Part shown: piece after piece, positions 34,250 to 41,477 of the stretch
Position numbering within the stretch: the first letter of the stretch is position 1
How the letters are laid out: each line of letters opens with the position of its first letter
Source of the DNA: Oligoflexus tunisiensis
GTDB taxonomy: Bacteria; Bdellovibrionota_B; Oligoflexia; Oligoflexales; Oligoflexaceae
Assembly: GCF_001748245.1 (NCBI RefSeq)
Contig: NZ_BDFO01000001.1
Location: 2,093,345 to 2,157,344 of the forward strand
Direction of reading: 5' to 3'
Length of the DNA stretch: 64,000 nt
The notes under the pieces: generated by a model
The model's database searches: none
Told to the model about the DNA's origin: nothing
Seen by the model: the letters and a program-made list of their open reading frames with translations, nothing else
Program-made: the position numbers and the translations under genes

Positions 34250-34354
34250 TTATTTGGTCCGCAATGATCGACGCAGGCGCATCATACGACGCTTCTTACG
34301 ACCAACTTTACGACGACCTTTGGGATGCTTTCTTCTATGTCTTGACCCGTGCAA
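34250..34354 (-). CDS. Tiny highly basic protein (34 aa), possibly COX24/AURKAIP1-like
   Basis: A 34-residue frame, MHGSRHRRKHPKGRRKVG plus KKRRMMRLRRSLRTK, of which about 19 residues are Arg or Lys. GGAG stands six bases before a TTG start, which is good spacing; a GTG three codons earlier is an alternative. A strong terminator follows 60 bases after the stop. The RRKVGRKKRRMMRLRR core resembles the short, basic AURKAIP1/COX24-type ribosome-associated proteins of bacteria, but the match is by eye only. It is a coherent gene because it has a ribosome site, end and terminator; it is not a shadow, as no gene lies opposite. Confidence 0.6.
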   Translation of the reverse strand: MHGSRHRRKHPKGRRKVGRKKRRMMRLRRSLRTK

Positions 34355-34411
34355 TGTCCACTCCACACGTTAAGGTTGTGACCGGAGCCAGGAGCCTAAC
34401 GGCCTTCCGGG

Positions 34412-34434
34412 AAAAAGGCAAGATTTTTCTTGCC
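34412..34434 (-). terminator. Leader terminator/attenuator upstream of the tiny basic gene
   Basis: On the minus strand a 7-bp stem (GGCAAGA / TCTTGCC, 34417-34434) with a four-base loop is followed by five T. It is about 58 bases before the tiny ORF start and in its presumed 5' leader. No minus-strand gene lies just upstream, since the HAMP gene reads away. The GC-rich stretch after it (CCGGA ... TCCGG) can form an alternative hairpin. This suggests attenuation, not the end of an older gene. Confidence 0.6.
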
Positions 34435-34451
34435 CCCTTTTCGCCGCTCAG

Positions 34452-34470
34452 GGCACACTGTCAATGTGCC
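34452..34470 (-). promoter_or_regulatory. Inverted repeat containing a -35-like TTGACA
   Basis: GGCACA (34452-34457) and TGTGCC (34465-34470) flank CTGTCAA. On the minus strand the centre reads TTGACA, a perfect -35 box, pointing toward the leader terminator and the tiny basic gene. No good -10 was found 16-18 bases on. A regulator site or part of a promoter is possible. Confidence 0.35.
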
Positions 34471-34508
34471 ACAATCCAAGCCCTGACCCATTCGGAGGCC
34501 CCCGCTGT

Positions 34509-35018
34509 ATGAACCTTTCCCCTGCTGATCATGGTCGTCGCCTCGTTCCGATGCTGACGGAATTTTTTTGGCACTCACGCTTTGGTGTGCAGGTGATTGC
34601 GACCACCCTCATCTTCCTGGGCTGCGTAAGTTTCTTCATTTATCAGGCCTTTGAGCAGCAGTATCAGAATGTTGCCGAAATCTTCAAGGTCGTGAATCCC
34701 GAGCTGAAGCATGAACTGGTCTTCAATGACATTCTGATGCGGAATGTGATCTTCCTGATTATCTCCATTCTGGCCTATATCGTGGCCATGGTGATCCTGA
34801 TCATCCGTTCCCGCCACAAGTATTCGGGCCCCCTGGTGTCGGTTCAAAAGTTTATCGAAGCCGTCACCCGCGGTGAGTACAGCCATCGCATCGTGATCCG
34901 CAAAGGGGATGAGATGCAGGAGCTGGTCGTGGCCCTGAATGAGATGGCCGAGCATCTGGAACGTCGGCATGGCTCTATGGCGCAAGATGGGGCCACCGAC
35001 TGGGTTTCGGGTTCCTGA
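34509..35018 (+). CDS. Stand-alone HAMP-domain inner membrane protein
   Basis: A 169-residue protein with two membrane helices (about residues 27-49 and 74-98) that flank a short ~25-residue periplasmic loop. A HAMP domain follows (about 100-153: GPLVSVQKFIEAVTRGEYSHRIVIRKGDEMQELVVALNEMA, with the DE-x-x-x-L signature). After HAMP only ~16 residues remain, with no histidine kinase, MCP or GGDEF domain. GGAGG lies ten bases before the ATG. It may pass a signal to another protein through its HAMP bundle, or be a regulator of rlmN's neighbourhood, but the partner is not known. Confidence 0.82.
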   Translation: MNLSPADHGRRLVPMLTEFFWHSRFGVQVIATTLIFLGCVSFFIYQAFEQQYQNVAEIFKVVNPELKHELVFNDILMRNVIFLIISILAYIVAMVILIIRSRHKYSGPLVSVQKFIEAVTRGEYSHRIVIRKGDEMQELVVALNEMAEHLERRHGSMAQDGATDWVSGS

Positions 35019-35087
35019 TTTCATTGTCTTTGTCTTGCATGGCCCGGGTTTTCTCACTATGGTAGGGGCCTACGAGGAAGACCCGTC

Positions 35088-36200
35088 ATGCAGGACATGT
35101 ACAGCCAATCCCTAGCCGATCTTGAGCAGTATTGCACACGCCTTGGCGTGCCTGCAGTTCATGCCAAAACACTGTATCGTCGCCTGTTTAAGGATTTCGA
35201 TACCGCGCCCTGGAATACGCCGGGACTGCCGGTGCTTCTGGCTGAGCAGCTGCGCGTCGACATGCGCTGCAATGAGGCCAGCATCGCCCAGGAATCGCTC
35301 TCACGCTATGACGGAACCGTGAAATTCCTGGTGCGTATGGACGATGGTTCCCTGGTGGAATCCGTGCTGATGCCCGAGAAAAAGCGCATCACGCTCTGCA
35401 TTTCAAGTCAGGTCGGTTGTGCCATGGCCTGCACCTTCTGTCACACGGGACGCATGGGCCTCAAGCGCAATCTCACCGCCGGAGAAATTGCCGTGCAGGT
35501 GGTTTTGGCCCAGCGCTGGATTCGCGAGCATGCCTCCTGGCGCGAGGAACGCGGCTATCCCTGGTTTGCATCCATTTCCAATATTGTCTTTATGGGCATG
35601 GGGGAACCGCTCGACAATATCGAGGGCGTGTCCCAGGCTCTGCGTATTCTTTCCGATCCCCTGGGTTTGAATTTGGCTTTGCGTAAAATCTCGGTGTCGA
35701 CCGCCGGGCATCTGGACGGTCTGAAAATTCTGTTGGAACGTTTCCCCAAAGTCTCTCTGGCCTTGAGTTTGCACGCCACGACGGAACGCGAACGTTCGCA
35801 GCTGATGCCGATCAATCGCCGTTGGCCCATCGGCACCATCCTGAATTATCTGCGTGATTTCTATCAGCAGCGTGATGGCGATTCCTGCCTGCTCGTGCAG
35901 TACACGGTGATTCGCGGCGTGAATGACAGCCTGGATCACGCCGATCGCCTGGTGGAACTTCTGCAGGGCGTGCCCGTGAAATTGAATTTGATTCCCCTCA
36001 ATGAGGTGGAACCCAGCCGCTTTCAGAGCCCTGAACCGGAATCCCTGGAACGCTTCCGGGATCATATCAACGCCGCAGGTGTGCGGGTCATGATCCGCTA
36101 CAGCAAGGGCCAGGATATTGCTGCGGCCTGTGGGCAGCTCGTCGTGAATGCAGAAAAAAGAAAAACCAGCCCTTTATCCGAACCTGTCACCATATCCTGA
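35088..36200 (+). CDS. rlmN: Dual-specificity 23S rRNA/tRNA adenine-C2 methyltransferase
   Basis: A 370-residue radical-SAM enzyme that methylates C2 of A2503 in 23S rRNA and A37 in some tRNAs. The 4Fe-4S triad is Cys111, Cys115 and Cys118 in CAMACTFC. GMGEPLDN is the SAM-binding GEP motif, KISVSTAGH and LALSLHATT follow, and the methyl-carrying/resolving Cys sits in AACGQLVV near residue 347. Family length is normal. A second candidate, Cfr, is excluded by the absence of its context and by the typical RlmN motifs. It stands 69 bp after the HAMP gene on the same strand. Confidence 0.95.
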   Translation: MQDMYSQSLADLEQYCTRLGVPAVHAKTLYRRLFKDFDTAPWNTPGLPVLLAEQLRVDMRCNEASIAQESLSRYDGTVKFLVRMDDGSLVESVLMPEKKRITLCISSQVGCAMACTFCHTGRMGLKRNLTAGEIAVQVVLAQRWIREHASWREERGYPWFASISNIVFMGMGEPLDNIEGVSQALRILSDPLGLNLALRKISVSTAGHLDGLKILLERFPKVSLALSLHATTERERSQLMPINRRWPIGTILNYLRDFYQQRDGDSCLLVQYTVIRGVNDSLDHADRLVELLQGVPVKLNLIPLNEVEPSRFQSPEPESLERFRDHINAAGVRVMIRYSKGQDIAAACGQLVVNAEKRKTSPLSEPVTIS

Positions 36201-36280
36201 TTGCGCATCCTCCTCCCAAAGTCCTATCATAAACAGAGACAAAATCGAAAAAATGGGCAGGCCTCGGCAAGGAGTGATGC

Positions 36281-38584
36281 GTGGAGCAGGACATCCGACT
36301 GGTGTACGCTGCAGTCAGCAATCAGGTTCGCGTCAGCTTTTCCGTGGAACTGGTGCAGGAAGATCGTAAACCCCCCAAGGATCTCTACAAGAGAGCCAAG
36401 GCGAAGCTCGAGGATGAGCTGAGCAAGGGCAATATCGAAGCCTACGTGATCTATGAAAATGCCTTCAATCAGTTTTGGAATCATCTGCGGAATGAGGATG
36501 AACTTGCGGATAAAAACGTGATGTTCTGCATCGCGCAGGGTTTCCGCCATTACAAGGACATCCAGGTGAAGGGCGGCGGACGCGAGTGGAACCTGACCGT
36601 GACGGCCAGTCCCGAGGTCCTGACGAAAATCGGCTGGCCCCGGTTTCATGCCTTTGTGCAAAAACAGATGAACCTGGAACCCTATGCTACTCCTATGCTT
36701 CATACGCTAATTCTGGAATGCTACTGGCGTGCGCTGCGGGGCGAGAAAATTCAGAATCGGGTGCTGGCCGCCACGCCCCTGGATGAAGAACTGCCGCCGC
36801 TGAAGTTTTCTCTCGATAAAACCAGGGGCACTCTGATCCTTTGGATCAATAGCGCGGATCTGATTCAGACCAACGGTCAAAAGAAAGTGCAGGCCCAGGT
36901 CCAGGCCTTTCTCGAAAAAAACAAGGCGGCGCTGCCGGATTATACGCCTCTGACTCGGGAATCCACTGAGCTTTTGAAAGAGCTGAGCGCGATGCCGGAG
37001 AGTTTTGGCTATGGTCTGCCGCTCGGCATCCCCGTGGCCTTGAAGAGCGCCGCCGTCGCCAGTACGGTGAAAAAAGAAGCCGCATCCCAGGCCGCAGCGA
37101 AGGATGTCTTCAAGAGCACGCGCGCGGCAGCGGCCCCTGTGGCCAAAGCTCCGGAAAAAGCTTCCCAGACCGCGGATCCCCTGATTGAAATCGAAATCAG
37201 TCCGGATGGTCTGGAAGCTCAAATCAAATGGGCGGATGACAACAAACTGCAGGGTGGAACTTACGATCAGGATCAAACCTGGCTGGATAAGGCCATTCAG
37301 GAAGCCGGCATCTGCTATGGGCATGAGATGTTCGTCGCCAAGATCATGAGTCTTGTGGCGCTCGGTCAGAGCATCAAAAATCAGATCGTAGCCCGCGGCG
37401 TCGCGCCCATGCCGGGTGATCAGGTTTATCTGCATCCTTTGTATCTGGACAAAACCATTGAAGATCACGAGAACGTCATCGATCTCCGCTCGGCTCAGAA
37501 CAAACGTGTGGTGGATAATGGAGACGCCGTCGCCGAACTTCGTTTCCGTAATGGCAAGCCCGGGACGGATGTCTTCGGTCGGGTCCTGCATGCCACGGTC
37601 AAGCAAACGAGCAATACGATCACGTCCGGACCGGGTGTGGAGCGGCGGGAGGATGGCCGGTTTTATGCGCTTTTGCGTGGCATGCCGAAAATTGAGAGAA
37701 ATAAGGTCTCCTGTCTCAACGTGTATGTCCATCGGGGTGACGTCAACTTGAAAACGGGTGATATTAACTTCGACGGCACGGTGGAAGTGAAGGGCAATAT
37801 TGATAACGGCGCGCGCGTTTACGCGAAGGGTGATTTGATCGTCCGTGGCGGGATTGGTCATTCCCGCATCCGCTGCGGGGGGGATCTGAGCGTCAGCAAA
37901 GGTATCGTGACCTCACGCGAGGGCATGGTGCATGCGGGTGGGGATGTGAACGCTCTGTTTGTTGAGAACAGCCGCGTGCTGGTGGAAGGCACCCTGGAAG
38001 TGGAGCAGTCGATTATCAACAGCGACTGCAAGGTGGCCGGTGAGATTGTGATCAAGGGCACCGCCAAAGGGCTGATTGGGGGCGGGATCGTGGTGAGCGA
38101 AACCGGTATTCGCACCCAGGACCTTGGCTTCGCGGATGGCGAGAAAACCTTATGCCGCGTGGGCAGTGACTGGCGTCTTGAGCATCGCATCAGTATCCTG
38201 CGTGGGCGGGAGGCCAAGCTCAAGCGATTCGTGGCCGATCGGCAGTATGAGTTCGATGATCTGACCAAAAAGAAAGCGGTCGGGGAGCGCATCGAAAAAG
38301 TGGAAAAACGGCTGATCAAAGGCAAAAAGCTGCTCGAAAGGATTGAAAAGCTGGCGGAAACCACCCGGGCCAAAATCCGTTGGAATGATATGGCCATCCT
38401 TATCGTCCGCGGGGTGGCGGATCCCAACGTCGAGATCTCCATTGGCGGTCGGGTCGTGGGTGTTCCGAAAAGCTTGCGTGAGGTCATGTTCACGGCCGTG
38501 CGTTACCGCGACCAGTTTGTGAATTCACTGATTTATCTGGAGCAATATAAGAAGGCGCGGATGGTTGAGGGAGATGCCGTGTGA
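36281..38584 (+). CDS. FapA/DUF342-domain protein
   Basis: A 767-residue protein. The first ~265 residues are unassigned and helical. An Ala/Lys-rich linker follows (~residues 260-300), then a DUF342/FapA region (~300-640): EIEISPDGLEAQIKW, PMPGDQVYL, DGDAVAELRFRNGKPGTDVFG, and the Gly/Val-rich beta-helix repeats GDVNLKTGDINFDGTVEVKGNIDNGARVYAKGDL. A C-terminal coiled coil (~640-720) is followed by a strand-rich end. FapA proteins sense or organise cell-surface or flagellar functions through a bactofilin-like helix; its job is not known here. GTG start with AAGGAG six bases upstream. It is downstream of rlmN by 80 bp. Confidence 0.8.
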   Translation: MEQDIRLVYAAVSNQVRVSFSVELVQEDRKPPKDLYKRAKAKLEDELSKGNIEAYVIYENAFNQFWNHLRNEDELADKNVMFCIAQGFRHYKDIQVKGGGREWNLTVTASPEVLTKIGWPRFHAFVQKQMNLEPYATPMLHTLILECYWRALRGEKIQNRVLAATPLDEELPPLKFSLDKTRGTLILWINSADLIQTNGQKKVQAQVQAFLEKNKAALPDYTPLTRESTELLKELSAMPESFGYGLPLGIPVALKSAAVASTVKKEAASQAAAKDVFKSTRAAAAPVAKAPEKASQTADPLIEIEISPDGLEAQIKWADDNKLQGGTYDQDQTWLDKAIQEAGICYGHEMFVAKIMSLVALGQSIKNQIVARGVAPMPGDQVYLHPLYLDKTIEDHENVIDLRSAQNKRVVDNGDAVAELRFRNGKPGTDVFGRVLHATVKQTSNTITSGPGVERREDGRFYALLRGMPKIERNKVSCLNVYVHRGDVNLKTGDINFDGTVEVKGNIDNGARVYAKGDLIVRGGIGHSRIRCGGDLSVSKGIVTSREGMVHAGGDVNALFVENSRVLVEGTLEVEQSIINSDCKVAGEIVIKGTAKGLIGGGIVVSETGIRTQDLGFADGEKTLCRVGSDWRLEHRISILRGREAKLKRFVADRQYEFDDLTKKKAVGERIEKVEKRLIKGKKLLERIEKLAETTRAKIRWNDMAILIVRGVADPNVEISIGGRVVGVPKSLREVMFTAVRYRDQFVNSLIYLEQYKKARMVEGDAV

Positions 38585-38595
38585 GGGGCGATGGT

Positions 38596-38710
38596 GCCTG
38601 GCTGCCAGCACGGATCGTTAAGCCCACGCCATTGCCTGGCTGCCAGCGCGGATCGTTCCATCCACGCCATTGCCTGGCCTCCAGCGCGGATCGTTCCATC
38701 CACGCCATCT
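38596..38710. repeat. Three tandem copies of a 38-bp GC-rich repeat
   Basis: Three copies, at 38596-38633, 38634-38671 and 38672-38710, with a fourth start at 38711. Each begins GCCTGGC and holds CAGC.CGGATCGTT and CCACGCCAT. Copies 2 and 3 are nearly identical; copy 1 carries more changes, so it may be the oldest. The array fills the gap between the FapA-like gene and the convergent PilZ gene, with no protein product. Confidence 0.8.
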
Positions 38711-38737
38711 GCCTGCTCACCACGGGATCATCAGCAA

Positions 38738-39463
38738 TTATAGATAGTAGACCAGCTTGGGATCATCGTGCTGGCTCTTCGCGATATACTTTTCCAGACG
38801 CTTCTGCGAGTCACCGTTGAAATCTTCAAAGCGAATGCCCAATCCGGCCGGCGTATTCTTCCGCGAATCGGCATTGATCCGGCGCACGACTTCGCCTTCC
38901 ACCTTGATGGGTTTCTTATAACCAGGCAGCGAAAAGCTGAGACTCAGCTTGGTGCCAGCCGGAATATCCAACTCAGTGGTCAGAAGAATGCCGGACTTGG
39001 AAACGTCCTGAATGCTGCATTCGTAAGTCTTGCCTTCATGCTCAAACGAGACTGAACCTTCATGATTCACACGTTCCGTCCCGCGGATTTTCTCTTCGAG
39101 GAGGTTACGAACCTGCTCAATGAAGAATTCACGCGGCACCGGCGTCTCGATGAAAAGATCCGGACCATTCTCCCGCGCTGTCACGCGCTTGGGCAGCGGC
39201 TGGACGCTGGTAAAAATCACCGGAATCGCGGCGGTTTCAGGCTGCTTTTTGAAATGCTCGCACATGGCAACCGCATCGATCTCTGCATAGTCAAAGTTAA
39301 TGACGATGACATCAGCCGGTTCCTTATGGAGCATATCCTTGGCCTGGCCGAAGTTGGTGGCTTGGCTGATGTGGGCTCCGACCTTGCGGTAGCCGGCCTT
39401 CTCCAGGTCGGATGTGATCCGCTTCTCGTCAACAAATAGAATTTTAAGCGTTCCCTTCGACAT
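38738..39463 (-). CDS. Degenerate receiver-PilZ protein (c-di-GMP effector)
   Basis: A 241-residue protein with two domains. Residues 5-118 look like a response-regulator receiver (ILFVDEKRI; DVIVINFDYAEID; PVIFTSVQPLPKRV), but the phospho-acceptor Asp is Asn56 and the conserved Lys near 107 is Thr, so phosphorylation is not expected. Residues 127-235 are a PilZ domain, with RGTER (R127-x3-R131) and DVSKSG (153-158), both parts of the c-di-GMP site. Start at 39463 is chosen over an upstream ATG at 39568, giving the receiver-like start and GGAGG (11 bases upstream). It stands convergent to the FapA-like gene. Confidence 0.85.
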   Translation of the reverse strand: MSKGTLKILFVDEKRITSDLEKAGYRKVGAHISQATNFGQAKDMLHKEPADVIVINFDYAEIDAVAMCEHFKKQPETAAIPVIFTSVQPLPKRVTARENGPDLFIETPVPREFFIEQVRNLLEEKIRGTERVNHEGSVSFEHEGKTYECSIQDVSKSGILLTTELDIPAGTKLSLSFSLPGYKKPIKVEGEVVRRINADSRKNTPAGLGIRFEDFNGDSQKRLEKYIAKSQHDDPKLVYYL

Positions 39464-39615
39464 AATGCACCGATCCTCCCGACAGGGGCTGTAGTCAACA
39501 TCAGATGATGAATCATCGGCAGAGTCTTCAAAATATTGAGTCCAAACTTGAACTTGACGGTAAACCATGGGAAAACTTGCGGAATGGGCATAATTCAGGA
39601 GGTTCCCAAGGACGC

Positions 39616-40371
39616 ATGGCGAAATCGGAAAAAAAGGATAAATATCGCCTGGATGAACGCCTTGTCAGCCTGGGTCTCGTCCCGGATTTGACCGAAGCCC
39701 GGGCCCTGATCATGGCCGGGCAGGTCCTGGTCGACGAGCAAAGAATCGACAAACCGGGGCAGCTGGTCCGGGATGGCCAGAACCTGCGTTTGAAGGATCA
39801 GAGACGTTTCGTCAGCCGGGGAGGCGATAAACTTTGGGGAGCCATTCAGGATATGGGGCTCGAAACGCTGGTGGCCGGAGCCACGGTGCTCGACTGTGGA
39901 GCCTCGACCGGCGGTTTTACTGATTGCTGTCTGCAGCTTGGAGCCAAAAAGGTTTATGCCCTGGATGTCGGCCATAATCAGCTGGCCTGGAAGCTTCGCA
40001 CCGATCCGCGCGTGGTGGTCAAGGAGCAGTGCGATATCCGGCAGGTCACAGAGGTTATTGATGAAACCATCAATCTCGTCGTCGCCGATATCAGCTTCAA
40101 TTCCGTGGATCGCTTGCTGCCCGCGCTCTGTGGCGCTGTCCCGGCTCATGCTGTCCATTTTCTGATCCTGGTGAAACCGCAATTTGAACTCGCTGCAGAC
40201 GCGGTTCCAGCCGGTGGGGTGGTCGCCGATGACGCCAGCCGTCAAACGGCGCTGAACATTGCCCTGCAGGCCATGCAGCGGGAGGGTTTGGAATATATCC
40301 AAAGCGTTGATAGTCAGGTCACCGGCCGTGAAGGCAATCGGGAGATTTTTGTGCTCGCACGCCGGAGTTGA
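39616..40371 (+). CDS. tlyA: TlyA-family rRNA (cytidine-2'-O)-methyltransferase
   Basis: A 251-residue protein. Residues 1-65 are an S4 RNA-binding domain (RLDERLVSLGLVPDLTEARALIMAGQVLVD) and the rest is an FtsJ-like SAM methyltransferase: LDCGASTGGFTDCCLQLGA (motif I), ALDVGHNQLAW, LVVADISF and ILVKPQFEL. It methylates ribose 2'-OH of cytidine in 16S/23S rRNA in known cases; many homologues are called 'hemolysin A' without lytic proof. Start at 39616 has AAGGA four bases before it and gives normal family length; a longer frame is discounted. Divergent from the PilZ gene. Confidence 0.93.
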   Translation: MAKSEKKDKYRLDERLVSLGLVPDLTEARALIMAGQVLVDEQRIDKPGQLVRDGQNLRLKDQRRFVSRGGDKLWGAIQDMGLETLVAGATVLDCGASTGGFTDCCLQLGAKKVYALDVGHNQLAWKLRTDPRVVVKEQCDIRQVTEVIDETINLVVADISFNSVDRLLPALCGAVPAHAVHFLILVKPQFELAADAVPAGGVVADDASRQTALNIALQAMQREGLEYIQSVDSQVTGREGNREIFVLARRS

Positions 40372-40414
40372 CGAGGCGATGGCTCGTGCATGCGCACCAT
40401 CCGGGCGGAACCAT

Positions 40415-41368
40415 TCACCCCAGCCGATATTCCCGCATTTTCCGCCAGAGCGTGGCGCGACTCATGCCGAGCTTTTCTGCAGCCTCCTGGCGGGAACCGC
40501 CCGAGACTTCGAGCGCATCCAGGATGCTTTTGCGTTCCCGCGATTTGATATTGTCCTCGGTACCGGGTGGAGATTCGCCGCGCAGCTCCGGGGTTAAATC
40601 ATTCAGTGTCACCTCAGGCCCTTCACCCATCACATGCGCATACTCCATGACATTGCGCAGCTCGCGGATATTGCCGGGCCAGGGGTAACTGAGCATGGCT
40701 TCAAGGGCCTTGGGCTGAATGCGCAGCACCTGACGGGATGCATTCTGATTGAGCTGCTCCAGAAAGCGATGCGCAAGCATGGTAATATCCTGCCCACGCT
40801 CCCGAAGCGGCGGCAGAAACAGGGGAATGACTCGCACGCGATACATAAGGTCCGCGCGGAATCTTTGTTCCTCGACCACCTGCCGGAGCGATTCGTGCGT
40901 CGCGGAAATCAATCGCACATCCACGGCTTTCGGTGTGGTGGATCCCAGGGCCGTGAACGTTTGTTCCTGCAAAACGCGCAAGAGACGCGGCTGCACATCG
41001 AGCGGAATTTCCGCGATCTCATCCAGAAAGAGCGAACCCTTGTGCGACACTTCAAAGAGCCCCTTGCGATTCTGGGAGGCTCCGGTAAACGCACCCTTCA
41101 CATGACCAAAGAGTTCCGATATGGCGAGTTCACGGGTCAGCGTTGCACAATTCAAGGCGTGAAACGGACCCTGGACCCGCCGACTGAGGGTGTGAATGGC
41201 GCGTGCGGCCAGCTCCTTTCCCGTTCCGGATTCACCGCGTATCAAAACCGGCGCCTCGGTGTTCGCGGCCTTTTTGAGCATTTCAAAAAATTGAAACATG
41301 GATGGGGATGAACTGATCATGCCTTGAAAATTTTTCACAACAGCCGGCGGCATATAGCTCAAAGGCAT
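40415..41368 (-). CDS. Sigma-54-dependent transcriptional activator without N-terminal sensor (PspF-like)
   Basis: A 317-residue bacterial enhancer-binding protein. The AAA+ domain has Walker A GESGTGKE (45-52), the sigma-54 contact loop GAFTGA (92-97), Walker B SLFLDEIAEIP (112-122) and the R-finger region YRVRVIPLFLPPLRER. A C-terminal Fis-type HTH (SGGSRQEAAEKLGMSRATLWRKMREY) binds enhancers. There is no receiver, PAS or GAF domain; only ~20 residues precede the AAA+ part, so it is like PspF or controlled by a protein partner. Start at 41368 has GGAG six bases upstream. Targets not known; no sigma-54 promoter was found nearby. Confidence 0.93.
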   Translation of the reverse strand: MPLSYMPPAVVKNFQGMISSSPSMFQFFEMLKKAANTEAPVLIRGESGTGKELAARAIHTLSRRVQGPFHALNCATLTRELAISELFGHVKGAFTGASQNRKGLFEVSHKGSLFLDEIAEIPLDVQPRLLRVLQEQTFTALGSTTPKAVDVRLISATHESLRQVVEEQRFRADLMYRVRVIPLFLPPLRERGQDITMLAHRFLEQLNQNASRQVLRIQPKALEAMLSYPWPGNIRELRNVMEYAHVMGEGPEVTLNDLTPELRGESPPGTEDNIKSRERKSILDALEVSGGSRQEAAEKLGMSRATLWRKMREYRLG

Positions 41369-41477
41369 GGCAGACTCCACGGGTGAATACTCACGTCAGG
41401 ATAATCGCAAATTTTGCGCTTTCCTATCCAAAAAAAATTTGCGAGCTTCATTCCAAATCATACACAAGGGGGCTCGC

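Noticed and set aside
38596..38710. CRISPR array reading of the 38-bp repeats
   Set aside because: The repeats are adjacent without spacers, and no cas gene is near.
38490..38723. 77-codon minus-strand frame across the 38-bp repeats
   Set aside because: It merely translates the tandem repeats (duplicate Trp/Arg-rich units) and has no start or ribosome signal.
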